From Bacillus sp. AZ43 (GTDB lineage: Bacteria; Actinomycetota; Actinomycetes; Mycobacteriales; Geodermatophilaceae), in NCBI GenBank assembly GCA_004570425.1, contig SPQJ01000006.1, forward strand, positions 62,001-126,000: a stretch of DNA of 64,000 nt, in the 5' to 3' direction. The position numbers and the translations under genes were made by a program. Under the pieces are notes generated by a model. It worked only from the letters and a program-made list of their open reading frames with translations, was not told the DNA's origin and did not search any database. Below are positions 48,009 to 57,312 of this stretch, in pieces (the stretch's first letter is position 1; every line of letters starts with the position of its first letter).

Positions 48009-48182
48009 GCGGTGGTGACCCGGGAACCCGTCGACGAGCTGGTGCGCAACTCCCACGACCTCGTGGTGGAGAGGCTGCCCAGGGCCGGACGCCCGGCCGG
48101 CACGGGGCAGCCGCCCGGCCGCACCCCCGGACTCGGGGTGGATGTGCGTGCCCCGGGGAAGCTCGCGCCCTACGGTGCCCGC

Positions 48183-48632
48183 ATGTCCCTCGAGCAGACC
48201 GAGCAGCCGACACGGCGACCCGCGGCGCGCGTGCCGTTCCGGGTGCCGGCTCCGGCCCCGCGCCCGGTGGCCGGGTCCGCCGGCGCGCGGCACGGCCTGG
48301 CCGTCGTCTTCGCCGTCGCGTGGCTGGCCTGCCCGCTGGTCGAGCCGCTGCCGTCGGGCGACGTGCACTACCCGCTGTGGCAGCTGCCGATCGAGCTGGC
48401 CGCCTTCGGCGCGATCGTCGTGGCCGTGGTCGCCCTCTGGCGCGGCAGCCGGCACGCGGCCCGGCTCGGCATGGCCGCGGGCATCGGGATGGCGGTCATG
48501 ACGATGGTCTGCCCGCTCGCCGGCCACACGCCTGTCGGCTGGTGGACGTGGGTGCAGGCGGGTCTCTCGCTCTTCGTGCTGTTCACCAGCGCGGCGCTGC
48601 CCCGGCTCGGGTGGGCGGAGGCACGCCCCTAG
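48183..48632 (+). CDS. Small membrane protein of unknown function
   Basis: A 149-residue protein with a cytosolic N-terminus rich in Pro and Arg (TRRPAARVPFRVPAPAPRP) and about four spans: LAVVFAVAWLACPLVEPL, LPIELAAFGAIVVAVVALW, LGMAAGIGMAVMTMVCPLAG and VQAGLSLFVLFTSAALP. No family recognised. ATG 48183 is used; the open frame upstream in the 174-base gap lacks coding character. It converges on hisF with only 4 bases between the stops. Confidence 0.6.
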   Translation: MSLEQTEQPTRRPAARVPFRVPAPAPRPVAGSAGARHGLAVVFAVAWLACPLVEPLPSGDVHYPLWQLPIELAAFGAIVVAVVALWRGSRHAARLGMAAGIGMAVMTMVCPLAGHTPVGWWTWVQAGLSLFVLFTSAALPRLGWAEARP

Positions 48633-48636
48633 CGAC

Positions 48637-49461
48637 TCAGGGCAGCGGGGTGTCGGCCTCGTGCCGGACGGGCACCCCGGCGCGCGCCAGGGCGTCCTTG
48701 ACGTCGCCGATCCGCAGGACGCCGAAGTGGAAGACGCTGGCCGCCAGCACGGCGTCGGCGCCGGCCTCGACCGCGGGCGGGAAGTGCTCGGCGGCGCCCG
48801 CTCCCCCGCTGGCGATCAGCGGCACGCTCACCTCGCGCCGGACCTGGCGGATCAGCTCCGTGTCGAAGCCCGCCCGCGTGCCGTCGGCGTCCATGGAGTT
48901 GAGCAGGATCTCCCCCGCTCCCAGCTCCGCGGCGCGGATGCACCACTCGACGGCGTCCTGACCGGTCCCCCGGCGGCCACCGTGGGTGGTGATCTCGAAC
49001 CCGGACTCCGTCTCCGCGCCGTCCTGCACGCGGCGGGCGTCGAGCGAGAGCACCAGCACCTGGTTGCCGAACCGGTCGGCGATCTCGGCGATCAGCTCCG
49101 GCCGGGCCACGGCGGCGGTGTTCACCGCCACCTTGTCCGCGCCCGCGCGCAGCAGCCGGTCGACGTCCTCGGCGCTGCGCACGCCGCCGCCGACGGTCAG
49201 CGGGATGAACACGCTCTCCGCCGTCCGGCTCACCACGTCGTACGTGGTGGCGCGGTCGCCCGAGCTGGCGGTGATGTCGAGGAAGGTGAGCTCGTCGGCG
49301 CCCTCGGCGTCGTAGACCCGGGCCATCTCCACCGGGTCACCGGCGTCGCGCAGGTCGACGAAGTTCACGCCCTTCACCACCCGCCCGGCGTCCACGTCCA
49401 GGCACGGGATCACCCGGACCGCCAGGCCACCCTTCCCGGCTGCGCCGCCCTCGGTGCTCAT
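48637..49461 (-). CDS. hisF: Imidazole glycerol phosphate synthase, cyclase subunit
   Basis: A 274-residue TIM barrel that, with HisH, makes imidazole glycerol phosphate and [24 protein letters not shown] carries the catalytic Asp near the N-terminus; the second catalytic Asp is in [16 protein letters not shown]; the phosphate loops are [10 protein letters not shown] and [13 protein letters not shown] 49461 adds a 13-residue Gly/Ala leader ([11 protein letters not shown]) before the usual start; a shorter form is possible. ATG overlaps the ridA stop by 4 bases. It is the last gene of priA-ridA-hisF. Confidence 0.96.
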   Translation of the reverse strand: MSTEGGAAGKGGLAVRVIPCLDVDAGRVVKGVNFVDLRDAGDPVEMARVYDAEGADELTFLDITASSGDRATTYDVVSRTAESVFIPLTVGGGVRSAEDVDRLLRAGADKVAVNTAAVARPELIAEIADRFGNQVLVLSLDARRVQDGAETESGFEITTHGGRRGTGQDAVEWCIRAAELGAGEILLNSMDADGTRAGFDTELIRQVRREVSVPLIASGGAGAAEHFPPAVEAGADAVLAASVFHFGVLRIGDVKDALARAGVPVRHEADTPLP

Positions 49462-49850
49462 GCCGCGCCCTCGCGCACCGCGTCGGCCTCGATCTCGACC
49501 AGCAGGCCCGGGTCGATGAGCGCCGAGACCTCCACCATGGTCGAGGCCGGCCGGATGTCGCGGAAGAACTCCCCGTGCACGCGGCCGACCTCCTCCCACC
49601 GGGAGATGTCGGTGACGTACATCCGGGTGCGGACGACGTCGGCGAGGGTGAAGCCGGCCCGCTCCAGCGAGCGCTCGATGGTGGCCAGCACCTCCCGGGT
49701 CTGCCCGGCGGCGTCCCCGGGGTGGGCGACCGCGCCGTCGACCATGGCGGTCGTCCCGCTCACCCAGGCGGTGTCGCCGCGCACGACGATGCGGCTGTAG
49801 CCGACCACCGGCTCCCAGGGGTTGGCCGACCCGAGGTTGAGGACCGTCAT
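49458..49850 (-). CDS. RidA-family protein without the catalytic arginine
   Basis: A 130-residue YjgF/RidA-fold protein. RidA proteins hydrolyse reactive enamine/imine intermediates made by PLP enzymes, using an Arg that binds the substrate carboxylate (PARS region in E. coli, Arg105). Here the equivalent reads [20 protein letters not shown], with Ser in place of that Arg, so classic 2-imino-acid deaminase activity is doubtful. Other family features ([41 protein letters not shown]) are kept. It lies in the his operon between priA and hisF with 4-base overlaps on both sides. Confidence 0.85.
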   Translation of the reverse strand: MTVLNLGSANPWEPVVGYSRIVVRGDTAWVSGTTAMVDGAVAHPGDAAGQTREVLATIERSLERAGFTLADVVRTRMYVTDISRWEEVGRVHGEFFRDIRPASTMVEVSALIDPGLLVEIEADAVREGAA

Positions 49851-50578
49851 GCCAGCTCCTCGGTCACCCGCAGCGCCTCGGGCAGCGTGAACGCACCCGC
49901 GTACAGCGCCTTGCCCACGATGGCGCCCTCGACGCCCACGGCGGTCAGCCCGGCGAGCGCACGGATGTCGTCGAGCGAGCTCACCCCGCCCGAGGCCACG
50001 ACCGGCCGGTCGGTGGCGGCGCAGACCTCGCGCAGGAGGTCGAGGTTGGGCCCGCGCAGCGTCCCGTCCTTGGTGATGTCGGTGACCACGTACCTCGCGC
50101 AGCCCTCGGCGTCGAGCCGGGCCAGCGTCTCGTAGAGCTCGCCACCCTCACGCGTCCAGCCGCGGGCGGCGAGCCGCGTGCCGCGCACGTCGAGCCCGAC
50201 GGCGATGCGGTCGCCGTGCTCGGCGATCGCGCGGGCGCACCACTCCGGCGACTCCAGCGCCGCGGTGCCCAGGTTGACCCGCCGGCAGCCCGTGGCCAGG
50301 GCGGCGGCCAGCGACTCGTCGTCCCGGATGCCGCCGGACAGCTCCACGTCGACGTCGAGCTCCCCGACCACCCGCGCGAGCAGCTCCCGGTTGGAGCCCC
50401 GGCCGAACGCGGCGTCGAGGTCGACGAGGTGCACCCACTCGGCGCCGTCGCGCTGCCACTGCAGCGCGGCCTCGAGGGGGTCGCCGTAGGAGGTCTCGCT
50501 GCCCGCCTCTCCCTGCACGAGACGAACGGCCTGGCCGTCGGCGACGTCGACGGCGGGGAGCAGCTGCAGCTTCGGCAC
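49847..50578 (-). CDS. priA: Phosphoribosyl isomerase A (HisA/TrpF dual function)
   Basis: A 243-residue TIM barrel. In actinobacteria PriA isomerises both ProFAR (histidine pathway) and phosphoribosylanthranilate (tryptophan pathway). [20 protein letters not shown] has the first catalytic Asp, [17 protein letters not shown] and VGLDVRG follow, and the second catalytic Asp is in [18 protein letters not shown]. No trpF is seen near the trp genes, which fits dual use. GTG 50578 gives [12 protein letters not shown]; the longer frame upstream overlaps the divergent nitroreductase promoter. Confidence 0.95.
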   Translation of the reverse strand: MPKLQLLPAVDVADGQAVRLVQGEAGSETSYGDPLEAALQWQRDGAEWVHLVDLDAAFGRGSNRELLARVVGELDVDVELSGGIRDDESLAAALATGCRRVNLGTAALESPEWCARAIAEHGDRIAVGLDVRGTRLAARGWTREGGELYETLARLDAEGCARYVVTDITKDGTLRGPNLDLLREVCAATDRPVVASGGVSSLDDIRALAGLTAVGVEGAIVGKALYAGAFTLPEALRVTEELA

Positions 50579-50630
50579 GGCGAACAGCCTAGGAGCGGGG
50601 CCGCCGGACGCCTGCGGCAGGCTGTCGGGC

Positions 50631-51230
50631 GTGGAGTTCGCAGACGTGGTCCGCCGCCGCCGCATGGTGCGGGACTACGACCCCGACCGGCCCGTCCCGC
50701 CCGAGGTCCGGGAGCGGCTGCTGGAGCACGCGATCCGGGCGCCGTCGGCGGGGTTCAGCCAGGGATGGGCCTTCCTGCTCCTGGAGACACCCGAGGAACG
50801 GGACCGCTTCTGGGCGGCGACCACCGATGGCGGCGCCCCCGACGGGTGGCTGACCCGGATGCGCCGGGCGCCGCTGCTGGTGGTCCCGATGTCGAACAAG
50901 GACGCCTACCTCGACCGGTACGCCGAGCCCGACAAGGGCTGGGCCGACCGGGACGAGGCTCGCTGGCCGGTGCCCTACTGGGACGTGGACGCGGGGATGG
51001 CCTCGCTGCTGATGCTGCTCACCGCCGTCGACGAGGGGCTCGGTGCCTGCTTCTTCGGCGTCCCGCCCGAGCGCGTCTCCGCCTTCCGCGAGGCCTTCGG
51101 CGTCCCCGGGCAGTACCGCCCGGTCGGCTGCGTGTCGGTCGGCTACCCCGGGGACGACGACCGTCGGTCCCCGTCCCTGCGCCGTGGCCGGCGCCCCGTC
51201 GAGGAGGTGGTCCACCGTGGCCGGTGGTGA
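50631..51230 (+). CDS. Nitroreductase-family protein
   Basis: A 199-residue FMN-dependent oxidoreductase fold. The N-terminus [20 protein letters not shown] with [15 protein letters not shown] matches the FMN-binding start of nitroreductases, and the C-terminal half has [24 protein letters not shown], the second flavin-binding helix. The substrate is unknown; the family reduces nitro groups, quinones or enones with NAD(P)H. The GTG start faces away from priA. Its end overlaps the SDR gene by 14 bases, so the two probably form a two-gene unit inserted into the his region. Confidence 0.82.
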   Translation: MEFADVVRRRRMVRDYDPDRPVPPEVRERLLEHAIRAPSAGFSQGWAFLLLETPEERDRFWAATTDGGAPDGWLTRMRRAPLLVVPMSNKDAYLDRYAEPDKGWADRDEARWPVPYWDVDAGMASLLMLLTAVDEGLGACFFGVPPERVSAFREAFGVPGQYRPVGCVSVGYPGDDDRRSPSLRRGRRPVEEVVHRGRW

Positions 51231-51978
51231 GGGTCGTGGCGTGCTGGTGACCGGCGGCTCGCGCGGTATCGGGCGGGCGATCGCGCGCGCCTTCGCCGAG
51301 CGGGGCGACCGGGTGGCCGTGCACTGGGGCAGCTCGCGCGACCGTGCCGAGCGGGTGCTCGCCGAGCTGCCCGGCCAGGGGCACGTGCTGGTGCAGGCGG
51401 ACATGACCGACCCGGACGCCGTCGGCGCGATGGTCGACGGCGCCGCCGGGCAGCTCGGCCGGCTCGACGTGCTGGTCAACAACGCCGGCGTCTTCACCGC
51501 GCACCCACCGCTGACCACCTCCTACGACGCGTGGCAGGCCGCCTGGTCGCACACGCTGGCGGTCAACCTGGTCGGGGCGGCGAACGCCACCTTCCGCGCG
51601 GTCCCGCACCTGGTCGCCGCCGGGGGTGGCGCGGTCGTCAACGTGTCGAGCCGGGGCGCGTTCCGGGGCGAGCCGGGCAACCCCGCCTACGGCGCGTCGA
51701 AGGCCGGGCTGAACGCCTTCGCCCAGTCGATGGCGCTGGCGCTGGCTCCCCAGGGCATCTCGGTCACCTGCGTCGCGCCGGGCTTCGTGCAGACGGAGAT
51801 GGCCCGCGAGGTGCTCGACGGGCCGGGCGGCGACGCGGTCCGCGCCCAGTCGCCGTTCGGCCGGGTCGCCCGGCCGGAGGAGGTCGCCTCGGCCGTGCTG
51901 TGGCTCGCCTCGCCGGAGGCGCGGTTCTCGACCGGGACGATCGTCGACGTGAACGGGGCGTCCTACCTGCGGAGCTGA
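51217..51978 (+). CDS. Short-chain dehydrogenase/reductase
   Basis: A 253-residue classical SDR. The cofactor loop is VLVTGGSRGIGRAIARAFAE, followed by LVNNAG, the catalytic Ser in VVNVSSRG, and YGASKAGLNAF giving the Tyr-x-x-x-Lys pair. GRVARPEEVASAVLWLAS and GTIVDVNGA end the fold as in FabG-like enzymes. Arg after the first Gly pair suggests NADP(H), but this is a guess. GTG 51217 follows GAGGAGGTGG. It overlaps the nitroreductase by 14 bases. Confidence 0.9.
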   Translation: MAGGEGRGVLVTGGSRGIGRAIARAFAERGDRVAVHWGSSRDRAERVLAELPGQGHVLVQADMTDPDAVGAMVDGAAGQLGRLDVLVNNAGVFTAHPPLTTSYDAWQAAWSHTLAVNLVGAANATFRAVPHLVAAGGGAVVNVSSRGAFRGEPGNPAYGASKAGLNAFAQSMALALAPQGISVTCVAPGFVQTEMAREVLDGPGGDAVRAQSPFGRVARPEEVASAVLWLASPEARFSTGTIVDVNGASYLRS

Positions 51979-51981
51979 GGA

Positions 51982-54312
51982 TCACCCCAGGGTCGTGGTG
52001 GCCGCGACCATGACGACGTCGGCGCTGTGCGAGCCGGCGGCGTCGACGCCGTCGGGGCGCGGCTGGTGACCGGGCAGCCCGGTGAGCCCGTCGCTGGTCT
52101 CCACCACCCGCAGGTCGACCGCGCCGTCACCCTGGACGCTGAACGACGCCCGGAGCCCGTCCGCGGGCGGCGCGTGGAAGACGATCCACGCCCGGTCGCC
52201 GCCCAGCTCCCCGTCCGGTACGGCGCGGCCGGCGATCCGGGCGCCCGCGACCGTGCCGCCGTCGACCCGCAGGTCGAGGACGAGCATGCGGACGTCGTCC
52301 CGCCGCGGGGTGATCCGGACGGTGAGCTCCCGGCGGTCGCCGAGCACCGTGTCGGTCACCGTCTCGACCTCCGCCGGGGCGAGGGCGGCGGCCTCGGCGC
52401 GGCCCGACCACACCTCGCCGGCGAGGAACGGGTAGTCGGCAGGCAGCGCGAACCGCGTGCCGACGTAGCCGCGCGTGTAGTCGCCGGGTGAGGTCTCGGT
52501 GCTCACCCACGTCGCCCGGCCGGCGTCGTGGTCGAGCACGTACGCCAGGCGGCTGGGCACCGGGTGGTCGCTGTCGAAGCGGTCGACGGACAGCCCGACG
52601 GCCGTGCAGGCCACGGCGAGCACGAACGCCGTCCCCGGGACGAGCGCCCCCGGGCGCCGGCCCTCGGGCTCCCCGAAGAGCAGCTCGAGGGCCGGCAGCA
52701 GGGCGAGCAGCAGCAACGCGGCCACGGCCGACGGAGCGGCGGCGGCGCTGAGCCCCAGGGCCGGCAGGAACAGGGCGACCGTCGGCGCGAGCACGACCAC
52801 GGCGGCGGCGCCCGCGAGCAGCGCGGCGAGGACGCGGACCGCAGGCGCCGGGGCGACCACCGCCAGCAGCCCGGCGAGGGCGCCGGCGAGCGCGGGCCAC
52901 GCGGCGAGGTACGACCCGCCGGGCGCGACGGCGGCCAGCACGGCACCCACCACGGCGAGCCAGACCAGTCCGCCCAGGGCCAGCGGGGTGGCGCCCACCC
53001 GGCGGCGGAGCAGCGCGTACCAGCTCAGCACCACGGCGGCGACGAGCGCGACCAGCGCCACCCGGAACCACCCCAGCCGCCACGGGTCGAGCATCTGCAC
53101 GTAGCCGGGCCGGATCGTGCCCAGCAGCCACCAGAACCCGATCGCCGTCAGCGGCGCGAGCACCAGGGGCAGCAGCGCCAGCAGGGCCCCGGCGACGGTG
53201 CGGCGGACCGGGCTCGCCTCCCGGCGCGCGGCGACCAGGACCAGCAGCCCGACCGCGGCGAGGGCCGCCGCCGCGACCGGCCAGACCAGGCTCCCGGGGT
53301 AGCGGACCAGCTCCCCGGCCACCGGGAAGTACGTGGCGTCGGACTCCGCGGGCTCGGCGAGCGCGGTCAGGTCCCGGCCCCCGAGGGCCCGCGCGGTGGC
53401 CAAGGCGTTGTCGCCCATCGCCTGCAGCGACGACCGGTCCAGCCGCTCGGGCACGTCCTGCGGGGTGTGGTAGCCCGCGGCACCGTCGATGAAGGCGGTG
53501 TTCAGGCCGGTGAAGTCGCCGTCGGCGAGGAAGACGCTGAAGTCGGTGAAGTTCGGCAGCGCGCGGTAGACCTCGACGGCGAAGCTGGTCGCCACCGGGT
53601 GCGGGACCGCGGTGGCGTAGGCCTCGGCCAGCCCCGCGTTGCCGGGCGACGTCTCGAACATGATCGGCGGGCCACCGGTGCCGCGCGCCTCCAGGTTGAG
53701 GACCACTCCCCCGCCGGACGCCAGCGGGTGCGAGCCCGCGAACGCCTCGGCGCCGCACGAGCACGCCTCCTCGGCGTCGGTCAGGACGACGACGACGTCG
53801 TTGCGCAGCGCCGGGCCGGCCGTCAGCGCCCGCACCGACTCCAGGACCGCGGCCACGCCGGCGGCGTCGTCGGCGGCACCGGGCCCGGTCTCCACGGAGT
53901 CGTGGTGCGCGGTGAGGAACAGCCGGCCGGTCGGGTCGGTGCCCGGCAGGAAGCCGACGACGTTGCGCACGCGGGCCATCCGGGTCTCGCCGGACGCCGT
54001 CTCGACCGCCCCCACCGCGTTCTGCACCCGCGTGTCCAGGCCCATGCGGCTCAACTCGGCGGCCAGGCCGTCCACGACCCCGTCGGTGGCGTCACCGCCC
54101 GTGACGTGGATGCCGGAGGCCAGGCGCTCCACGTGCGCGTAGGCACGGCCGGCGCTGAACTGCGTGGCCGGCGCGTCGGCGGGGGCGGGGTCCGGCGGCT
54201 GCAGGCTCGCCAGGCTCCAGCCGGTCAGGCCGAGCAGCAGGGCGAGGACGACCAGGCCGGCGAGCCGACGGGGCCGCGGCGGAGCGGCGCTTCGTGACCG
54301 GGACGCTGGCAC
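51982..54312 (-). CDS. M28-family metallopeptidase with C-terminal membrane domain
   Basis: A 776-residue protein with an N-terminal signal anchor (LAGLVVLALLLGLTGWSLA). The extracytoplasmic M28 peptidase domain (about 50-330) contains the zinc motifs LTAHHDSVETGPGAADDAAG, TDAEEACSCGAEAF, NLEARGTGG and YHTPQDVPERLD. About eight to nine hydrophobic spans follow (about 345-580), then a C-terminal soluble beta-rich domain of about 180 residues (from DRFDSDHPVPS). This layout recalls Fxna/ERMP1-type M28 proteins; the role is unknown. GTG start at 54312. It lies between hisH and the SDR/nitroreductase pair, converging on the SDR with a 3-base gap. Confidence 0.85.
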   Translation of the reverse strand: MPASRSRSAAPPRPRRLAGLVVLALLLGLTGWSLASLQPPDPAPADAPATQFSAGRAYAHVERLASGIHVTGGDATDGVVDGLAAELSRMGLDTRVQNAVGAVETASGETRMARVRNVVGFLPGTDPTGRLFLTAHHDSVETGPGAADDAAGVAAVLESVRALTAGPALRNDVVVVLTDAEEACSCGAEAFAGSHPLASGGGVVLNLEARGTGGPPIMFETSPGNAGLAEAYATAVPHPVATSFAVEVYRALPNFTDFSVFLADGDFTGLNTAFIDGAAGYHTPQDVPERLDRSSLQAMGDNALATARALGGRDLTALAEPAESDATYFPVAGELVRYPGSLVWPVAAAALAAVGLLVLVAARREASPVRRTVAGALLALLPLVLAPLTAIGFWWLLGTIRPGYVQMLDPWRLGWFRVALVALVAAVVLSWYALLRRRVGATPLALGGLVWLAVVGAVLAAVAPGGSYLAAWPALAGALAGLLAVVAPAPAVRVLAALLAGAAAVVVLAPTVALFLPALGLSAAAAPSAVAALLLLALLPALELLFGEPEGRRPGALVPGTAFVLAVACTAVGLSVDRFDSDHPVPSRLAYVLDHDAGRATWVSTETSPGDYTRGYVGTRFALPADYPFLAGEVWSGRAEAAALAPAEVETVTDTVLGDRRELTVRITPRRDDVRMLVLDLRVDGGTVAGARIAGRAVPDGELGGDRAWIVFHAPPADGLRASFSVQGDGAVDLRVVETSDGLTGLPGHQPRPDGVDAAGSHSADVVMVAATTTLG

Positions 54313-54352
54313 GCGGTCACCCTAGGTGGCCGCAGCGGCGTGCCGGGTCAGG

Positions 54353-54997
54353 TCAGTCGAGTGTCCGCAGCCAGTTGGTGAGCAGCTGCGCGCCGGCGTC
54401 ACCGCTCTTCTCCGGGTGGAACTGGGTGGCCGACAGGGCGCCGTTCTCGACCCCGGCGACGAACCGGTCGCCGTGCTCGGCCCAGGTGACCTTGGGTGCG
54501 GCCAGCGGCGAGGGCGCGCCGTCGGCGAGCGGGAACTTCCGCACCCCGTAGGAGTGCACGAAGTAGAAGCGCTCGTCGGCGAGGCCGTCGAAGAGGACCG
54601 TGTCCGTCGGCGCCGTGACGGTGTTCCAGCCCATGTGCGGCAGGACGGGCGCCTCGAGCTGCTCGACGACGCCGGGCCACTCGCCGCAGCCCTCGGCGTC
54701 CCGCCCGTGCTCGACGCCGCGGTCGAAGAGGATCTGCATGCCGACGCAGATGCCGAGGACCGGTCGCCCGCCGGCCAGCCGGCGGCCGATGATCCGCGGC
54801 CCGTCGACGGCCCGGAGACCCGCCATGCAGGCGGCGAAGGCACCGACGCCCGGAACCACGAGCCCGTCGGCGTCGAGCGCGGCCTGGGCGTCGGAGGTCA
54901 CGGTGACGTCGGCGCCGACCCGCTCGAGCGCCCGCTCCGCCGAGCGGAGGTTGCCCGAGCCGTAGTCGAGGATGGTCACCTTCTTCACGCCTGCCAC
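54353..54997 (-). CDS. hisH: Imidazole glycerol phosphate synthase, glutamine amidotransferase subunit
   Basis: A 214-residue class I glutaminase that feeds ammonia to HisF. The nucleophile Cys is in [13 protein letters not shown], where Val replaces the usual Leu; the His-Glu pair is in [13 protein letters not shown]. It starts [20 protein letters not shown]. The GTG start at 54997 lies just before the end of the pseudogene. It is separated from hisF by about 5 kb of unrelated genes. Confidence 0.96.
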   Translation of the reverse strand: MAGVKKVTILDYGSGNLRSAERALERVGADVTVTSDAQAALDADGLVVPGVGAFAACMAGLRAVDGPRIIGRRLAGGRPVLGICVGMQILFDRGVEHGRDAEGCGEWPGVVEQLEAPVLPHMGWNTVTAPTDTVLFDGLADERFYFVHSYGVRKFPLADGAPSPLAAPKVTWAEHGDRFVAGVENGALSATQFHPEKSGDAGAQLLTNWLRTLD

Positions 54998-54998
54998 G

Positions 54999-55414
54999 CT
55001 ACCGACCAGCGAGATCGGCCCCGCTGTTGTTCCCGTCCCACGGCAGGACGGTGAGCTCGGGCCACTCCCGCCGCCACCGGGCGGCCTCGCTCTCGTAGAC
55101 GTGCCGGGGCGCCAGCCGCGGGTTGGGCCGGACGACCAGCCCGACGAGGGTCGTCGTAGCCGAAGGGCGCGTACCCCCGCGGCCGCCCGCCCGCGTCGAG
55201 GGTCACGCCGTAGGCGCAGCAGACCGCGGCGAACGAGGCGATGGCCTCGCGGCAGTTGCGGAAGGGCGGCGCCGGGACGGCCGCGAGCGTGCGAGCGGTG
55301 GGGGGCAGGGGTCCTTCAACAGTCGGTGACGCCGCGCTGGGGCGCGCGGTCCAGCACGGCCGCGACCGTCGGGTCGGCGGTCACGATGTCGAGGAAGCGC
55401 TCCTCGCCGTCCAC
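54999..55414 (-). pseudogene. Decayed nucleotidyltransferase (DUF925/NTP_transf_6-like) gene
   Basis: Three pieces of one family can be read in order on the minus strand. From GTG 55414: VDGEERFLDIVTADPTVAAV, then LDRAPQRGVTDC and a TGA at 55318-55316. After a gap of unrelated frame there is [21 protein letters not shown] and YAPFGYD. One extra base near CGACGACCCTCG then shifts the frame, and [20 protein letters not shown] with [16 protein letters not shown] ends at TAG 55001-54999. The family is normally about 180-200 residues, so about 55-60 central codons (including the DVDV-like catalytic part) are missing. The rest carries a stop and a frameshift. A non-functional remnant, from recognised family motifs, not a database search. 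Confidence 0.75.
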
Positions 55415-55421
55415 GGGTGGG

Positions 55422-55595
55422 TCAGAACCGCAGGAGGCCGGCCGCGGTGGCGATCAGCGCGGCCAGCAGCAGGACGACGGCCATCGCCACCTGCGGGCCG
55501 CCGCGCTCCGGGTTGTCCTCGTCGGTGCGCCAGACGCTCCACGCGCCGCCGAGCAGGAAGCCGCCGACCAGCAGCAGCACCAGGGCCGAGGTCAC
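55422..55595 (-). CDS. 57-residue membrane protein in the his operon
   Basis: A short gene, MTSALVLLLVGGFLLGGAWS then VWRTDEDNPERGGPQ and a second hydrophobic segment VAMAVVLLLAALIATAAGLL, ending RF. Two membrane spans are joined by a charged loop. GTG 55595 lies 3 bases after the hisB stop, and the gene follows the hisDCB run in the same direction, so it is probably translated with hisB. A similar small membrane protein often occurs here in actinobacterial his operons, from my recollection. Function unknown. Confidence 0.65.
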   Translation of the reverse strand: MTSALVLLLVGGFLLGGAWSVWRTDEDNPERGGPQVAMAVVLLLAALIATAAGLLRF

Positions 55596-55598
55596 GGG

Positions 55599-56195
55599 TT
55601 ACAGGGCGCCCTTGGTGGAGGGCACGTCGGTGACCCGCGGGTCGATCGCGACCGCCTGGCGCAGCGCCCGGGCCAGTGCCTTGAACTGGCCCTCGACGAT
55701 GTGGTGGGCGTCGCGGCCGGCGTAGAGCACCCGCACGTGCAGGCTGATCCGCGCGTTGAACGCGAACGACTCCAGCACGTGCTTGGTCAGGCTGGTCGGG
55801 TAGTCCGGCCCGATCATCGGCGTCATGTTCTCGGGCTCGGCGTGCACGAAGTACGGCCGGCCGGACAGGTCGACCGCCGCCTGGGCGAGCACCTCGTCCA
55901 TCGGGATGGTCGCGTCGCCGTAGCGGGTGATGCCGCGCTTGTCGCCGAGCGCCTGCGCGAAGGCCTGGCCCAGCGCGATCGCGACGTCCTCGACGGTGTG
56001 GTGGGCGTCGATGTGCAGGTCGCCGTCGGCCTGGACGGTCAGGTCGATGCCGCTGTGCTTCGACAGCGCCGTCAGCATGTGGTCGTAGAAGCCCACGCCC
56101 GTGCTGATCGAGCTGGTGCCGGTGCCGTCGAGGTCGAGCTCGACCACGAGCTTGGTCTCGTTGGTCTGTCGCTCGACACGTGCGGTGCGGGTCAT
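55599..56195 (-). CDS. hisB: Imidazoleglycerol-phosphate dehydratase
   Basis: A 198-residue monofunctional enzyme for the seventh step of histidine synthesis. It has the two manganese-binding repeats: [20 protein letters not shown] and [37 protein letters not shown] and [11 protein letters not shown] are also family motifs. ATG 56195 gives [14 protein letters not shown]; an upstream extension overlaps hisC. The gap to hisC is 4 bases. Confidence 0.97.
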   Translation of the reverse strand: MTRTARVERQTNETKLVVELDLDGTGTSSISTGVGFYDHMLTALSKHSGIDLTVQADGDLHIDAHHTVEDVAIALGQAFAQALGDKRGITRYGDATIPMDEVLAQAAVDLSGRPYFVHAEPENMTPMIGPDYPTSLTKHVLESFAFNARISLHVRVLYAGRDAHHIVEGQFKALARALRQAVAIDPRVTDVPSTKGAL

Positions 56196-56199
56196 GCGG

Positions 56200-57312
56200 T
56201 CAGTCTCCCAGAGTCGTGCGCTGGTCCGGCGCGATCTCACCCAGCGCGGTGAGGAACGCATCGGTGTCCTCCGCGGTCCCCGCCGTCACCCGCAGCCAGC
56301 CGGGCAGTCCGACGTCGCGGACCAGGACCCCGCGGTCGAGCAGCGCCTGCCAGGCCTTCGGGGCGTCGGCGAAGTGGCCGAAGAGCACGAAGTTGGCGTC
56401 GCTGGGCACGCTGGTCAGGCCCATCGTGGGCAGCGCGGCCACGATCCGGTCGCGTTGGGCCTTCACCGCGTCGACGGCGGCGAGCAGCGCGTCGGTGTGC
56501 GCCAGCGCGGTGCGCGCGGCGGCCTGGGTGAGCGAGCTCAGGTGGTAGGGCAGCCGGACCAGCTGGAGCGCGTCGACGACCTCCGGGGCGGCGGCGAGGT
56601 AGCCCAGCCGCAGCCCGGCCATGCCGAACGCCTTGCTCATCGTGCGGCTGACGATCAGCCGGGGACGACCGGGCAGCAGGGTGAGCGCCGAGGGCGTGCC
56701 GGTGCGGGCGAACTCGGCGTAGGCCTCGTCGACGACGACGACCCCGGTCGTCGCGTCGTACAGCTCGGCGATCGTCTCGAGGGCGACCGCGGTGCCGGTC
56801 GGGTTGTTCGGGCTCGTCACGAAGACGACGTCGGGAGCGACCTCGCGCACCTGCGCGGCGGCGGCCGCGGCGTCGATGGTGAAGTCGTCCCGGCGGTGCC
56901 CGTCGACCCAGGCCGTGCCGGTGCCGGCCGAGATGATCGGGTGCATCGAGTACGACGGCGTGAATCCCAGCGCCGTCCGCCCGGCACCGCCGAAGGCCTG
57001 CAGGATCTGCTGGAGCACCTCGTTGGAGCCGTTGGCCGCCCACACCTGCTCCGGGGCGATCGGCTCACCGCTGGTCCGGGTCAGGTACGCGGCCAGGTCG
57101 GCGCGCAGCGCGCGGGCGTCCCGGTCGGGGTACCGGTTGAGCTCCAGCGCCGCCGCGCCCAGCGCGGCGCCGAGGTCGGCCAGCAGCTCGGCCGGCAGCG
57201 GGTGCGGGTTCTCGTTGGTGTTGAGCCGGTACCGGGCCGGCACCTGCGGGGCGCCGTAGGGCGAGCGGCCCCGCAGCTCCGGCCGCAGCGGGAGCTCCTC
57301 CGTGCCGCTCAC
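56200..57312 (-). CDS. hisC: Histidinol-phosphate aminotransferase
   Basis: A 370-residue PLP aminotransferase of fold type [20 protein letters not shown] opens the chain; the ring-stacking region is [20 protein letters not shown]; the Asn/Asp contacts are [14 protein letters not shown] and [12 protein letters not shown]; and the Schiff-base Lys is in [18 protein letters not shown]. It transfers an amino group from glutamate to imidazole acetol phosphate. The GTG at 57312 overlaps the hisD stop by 4 bases. Confidence 0.96.
   Translation of the reverse strand: MSGTEELPLRPELRGRSPYGAPQVPARYRLNTNENPHPLPAELLADLGAALGAAALELNRYPDRDARALRADLAAYLTRTSGEPIAPEQVWAANGSNEVLQQILQAFGGAGRTALGFTPSYSMHPIISAGTGTAWVDGHRRDDFTIDAAAAAAQVREVAPDVVFVTSPNNPTGTAVALETIAELYDATTGVVVVDEAYAEFARTGTPSALTLLPGRPRLIVSRTMSKAFGMAGLRLGYLAAAPEVVDALQLVRLPYHLSSLTQAAARTALAHTDALLAAVDAVKAQRDRIVAALPTMGLTSVPSDANFVLFGHFADAPKAWQALLDRGVLVRDVGLPGWLRVTAGTAEDTDAFLTALGEIAPDQRTTLGD

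Noticed and set aside
54985-55206. 73-residue minus-strand ORF between hisH and the 57-aa gene
   Set aside because: Only its first part (APFGYD) belongs to the nucleotidyltransferase remnant; the rest is out of register after the frameshift, so it is part of the pseudogene and not a gene.
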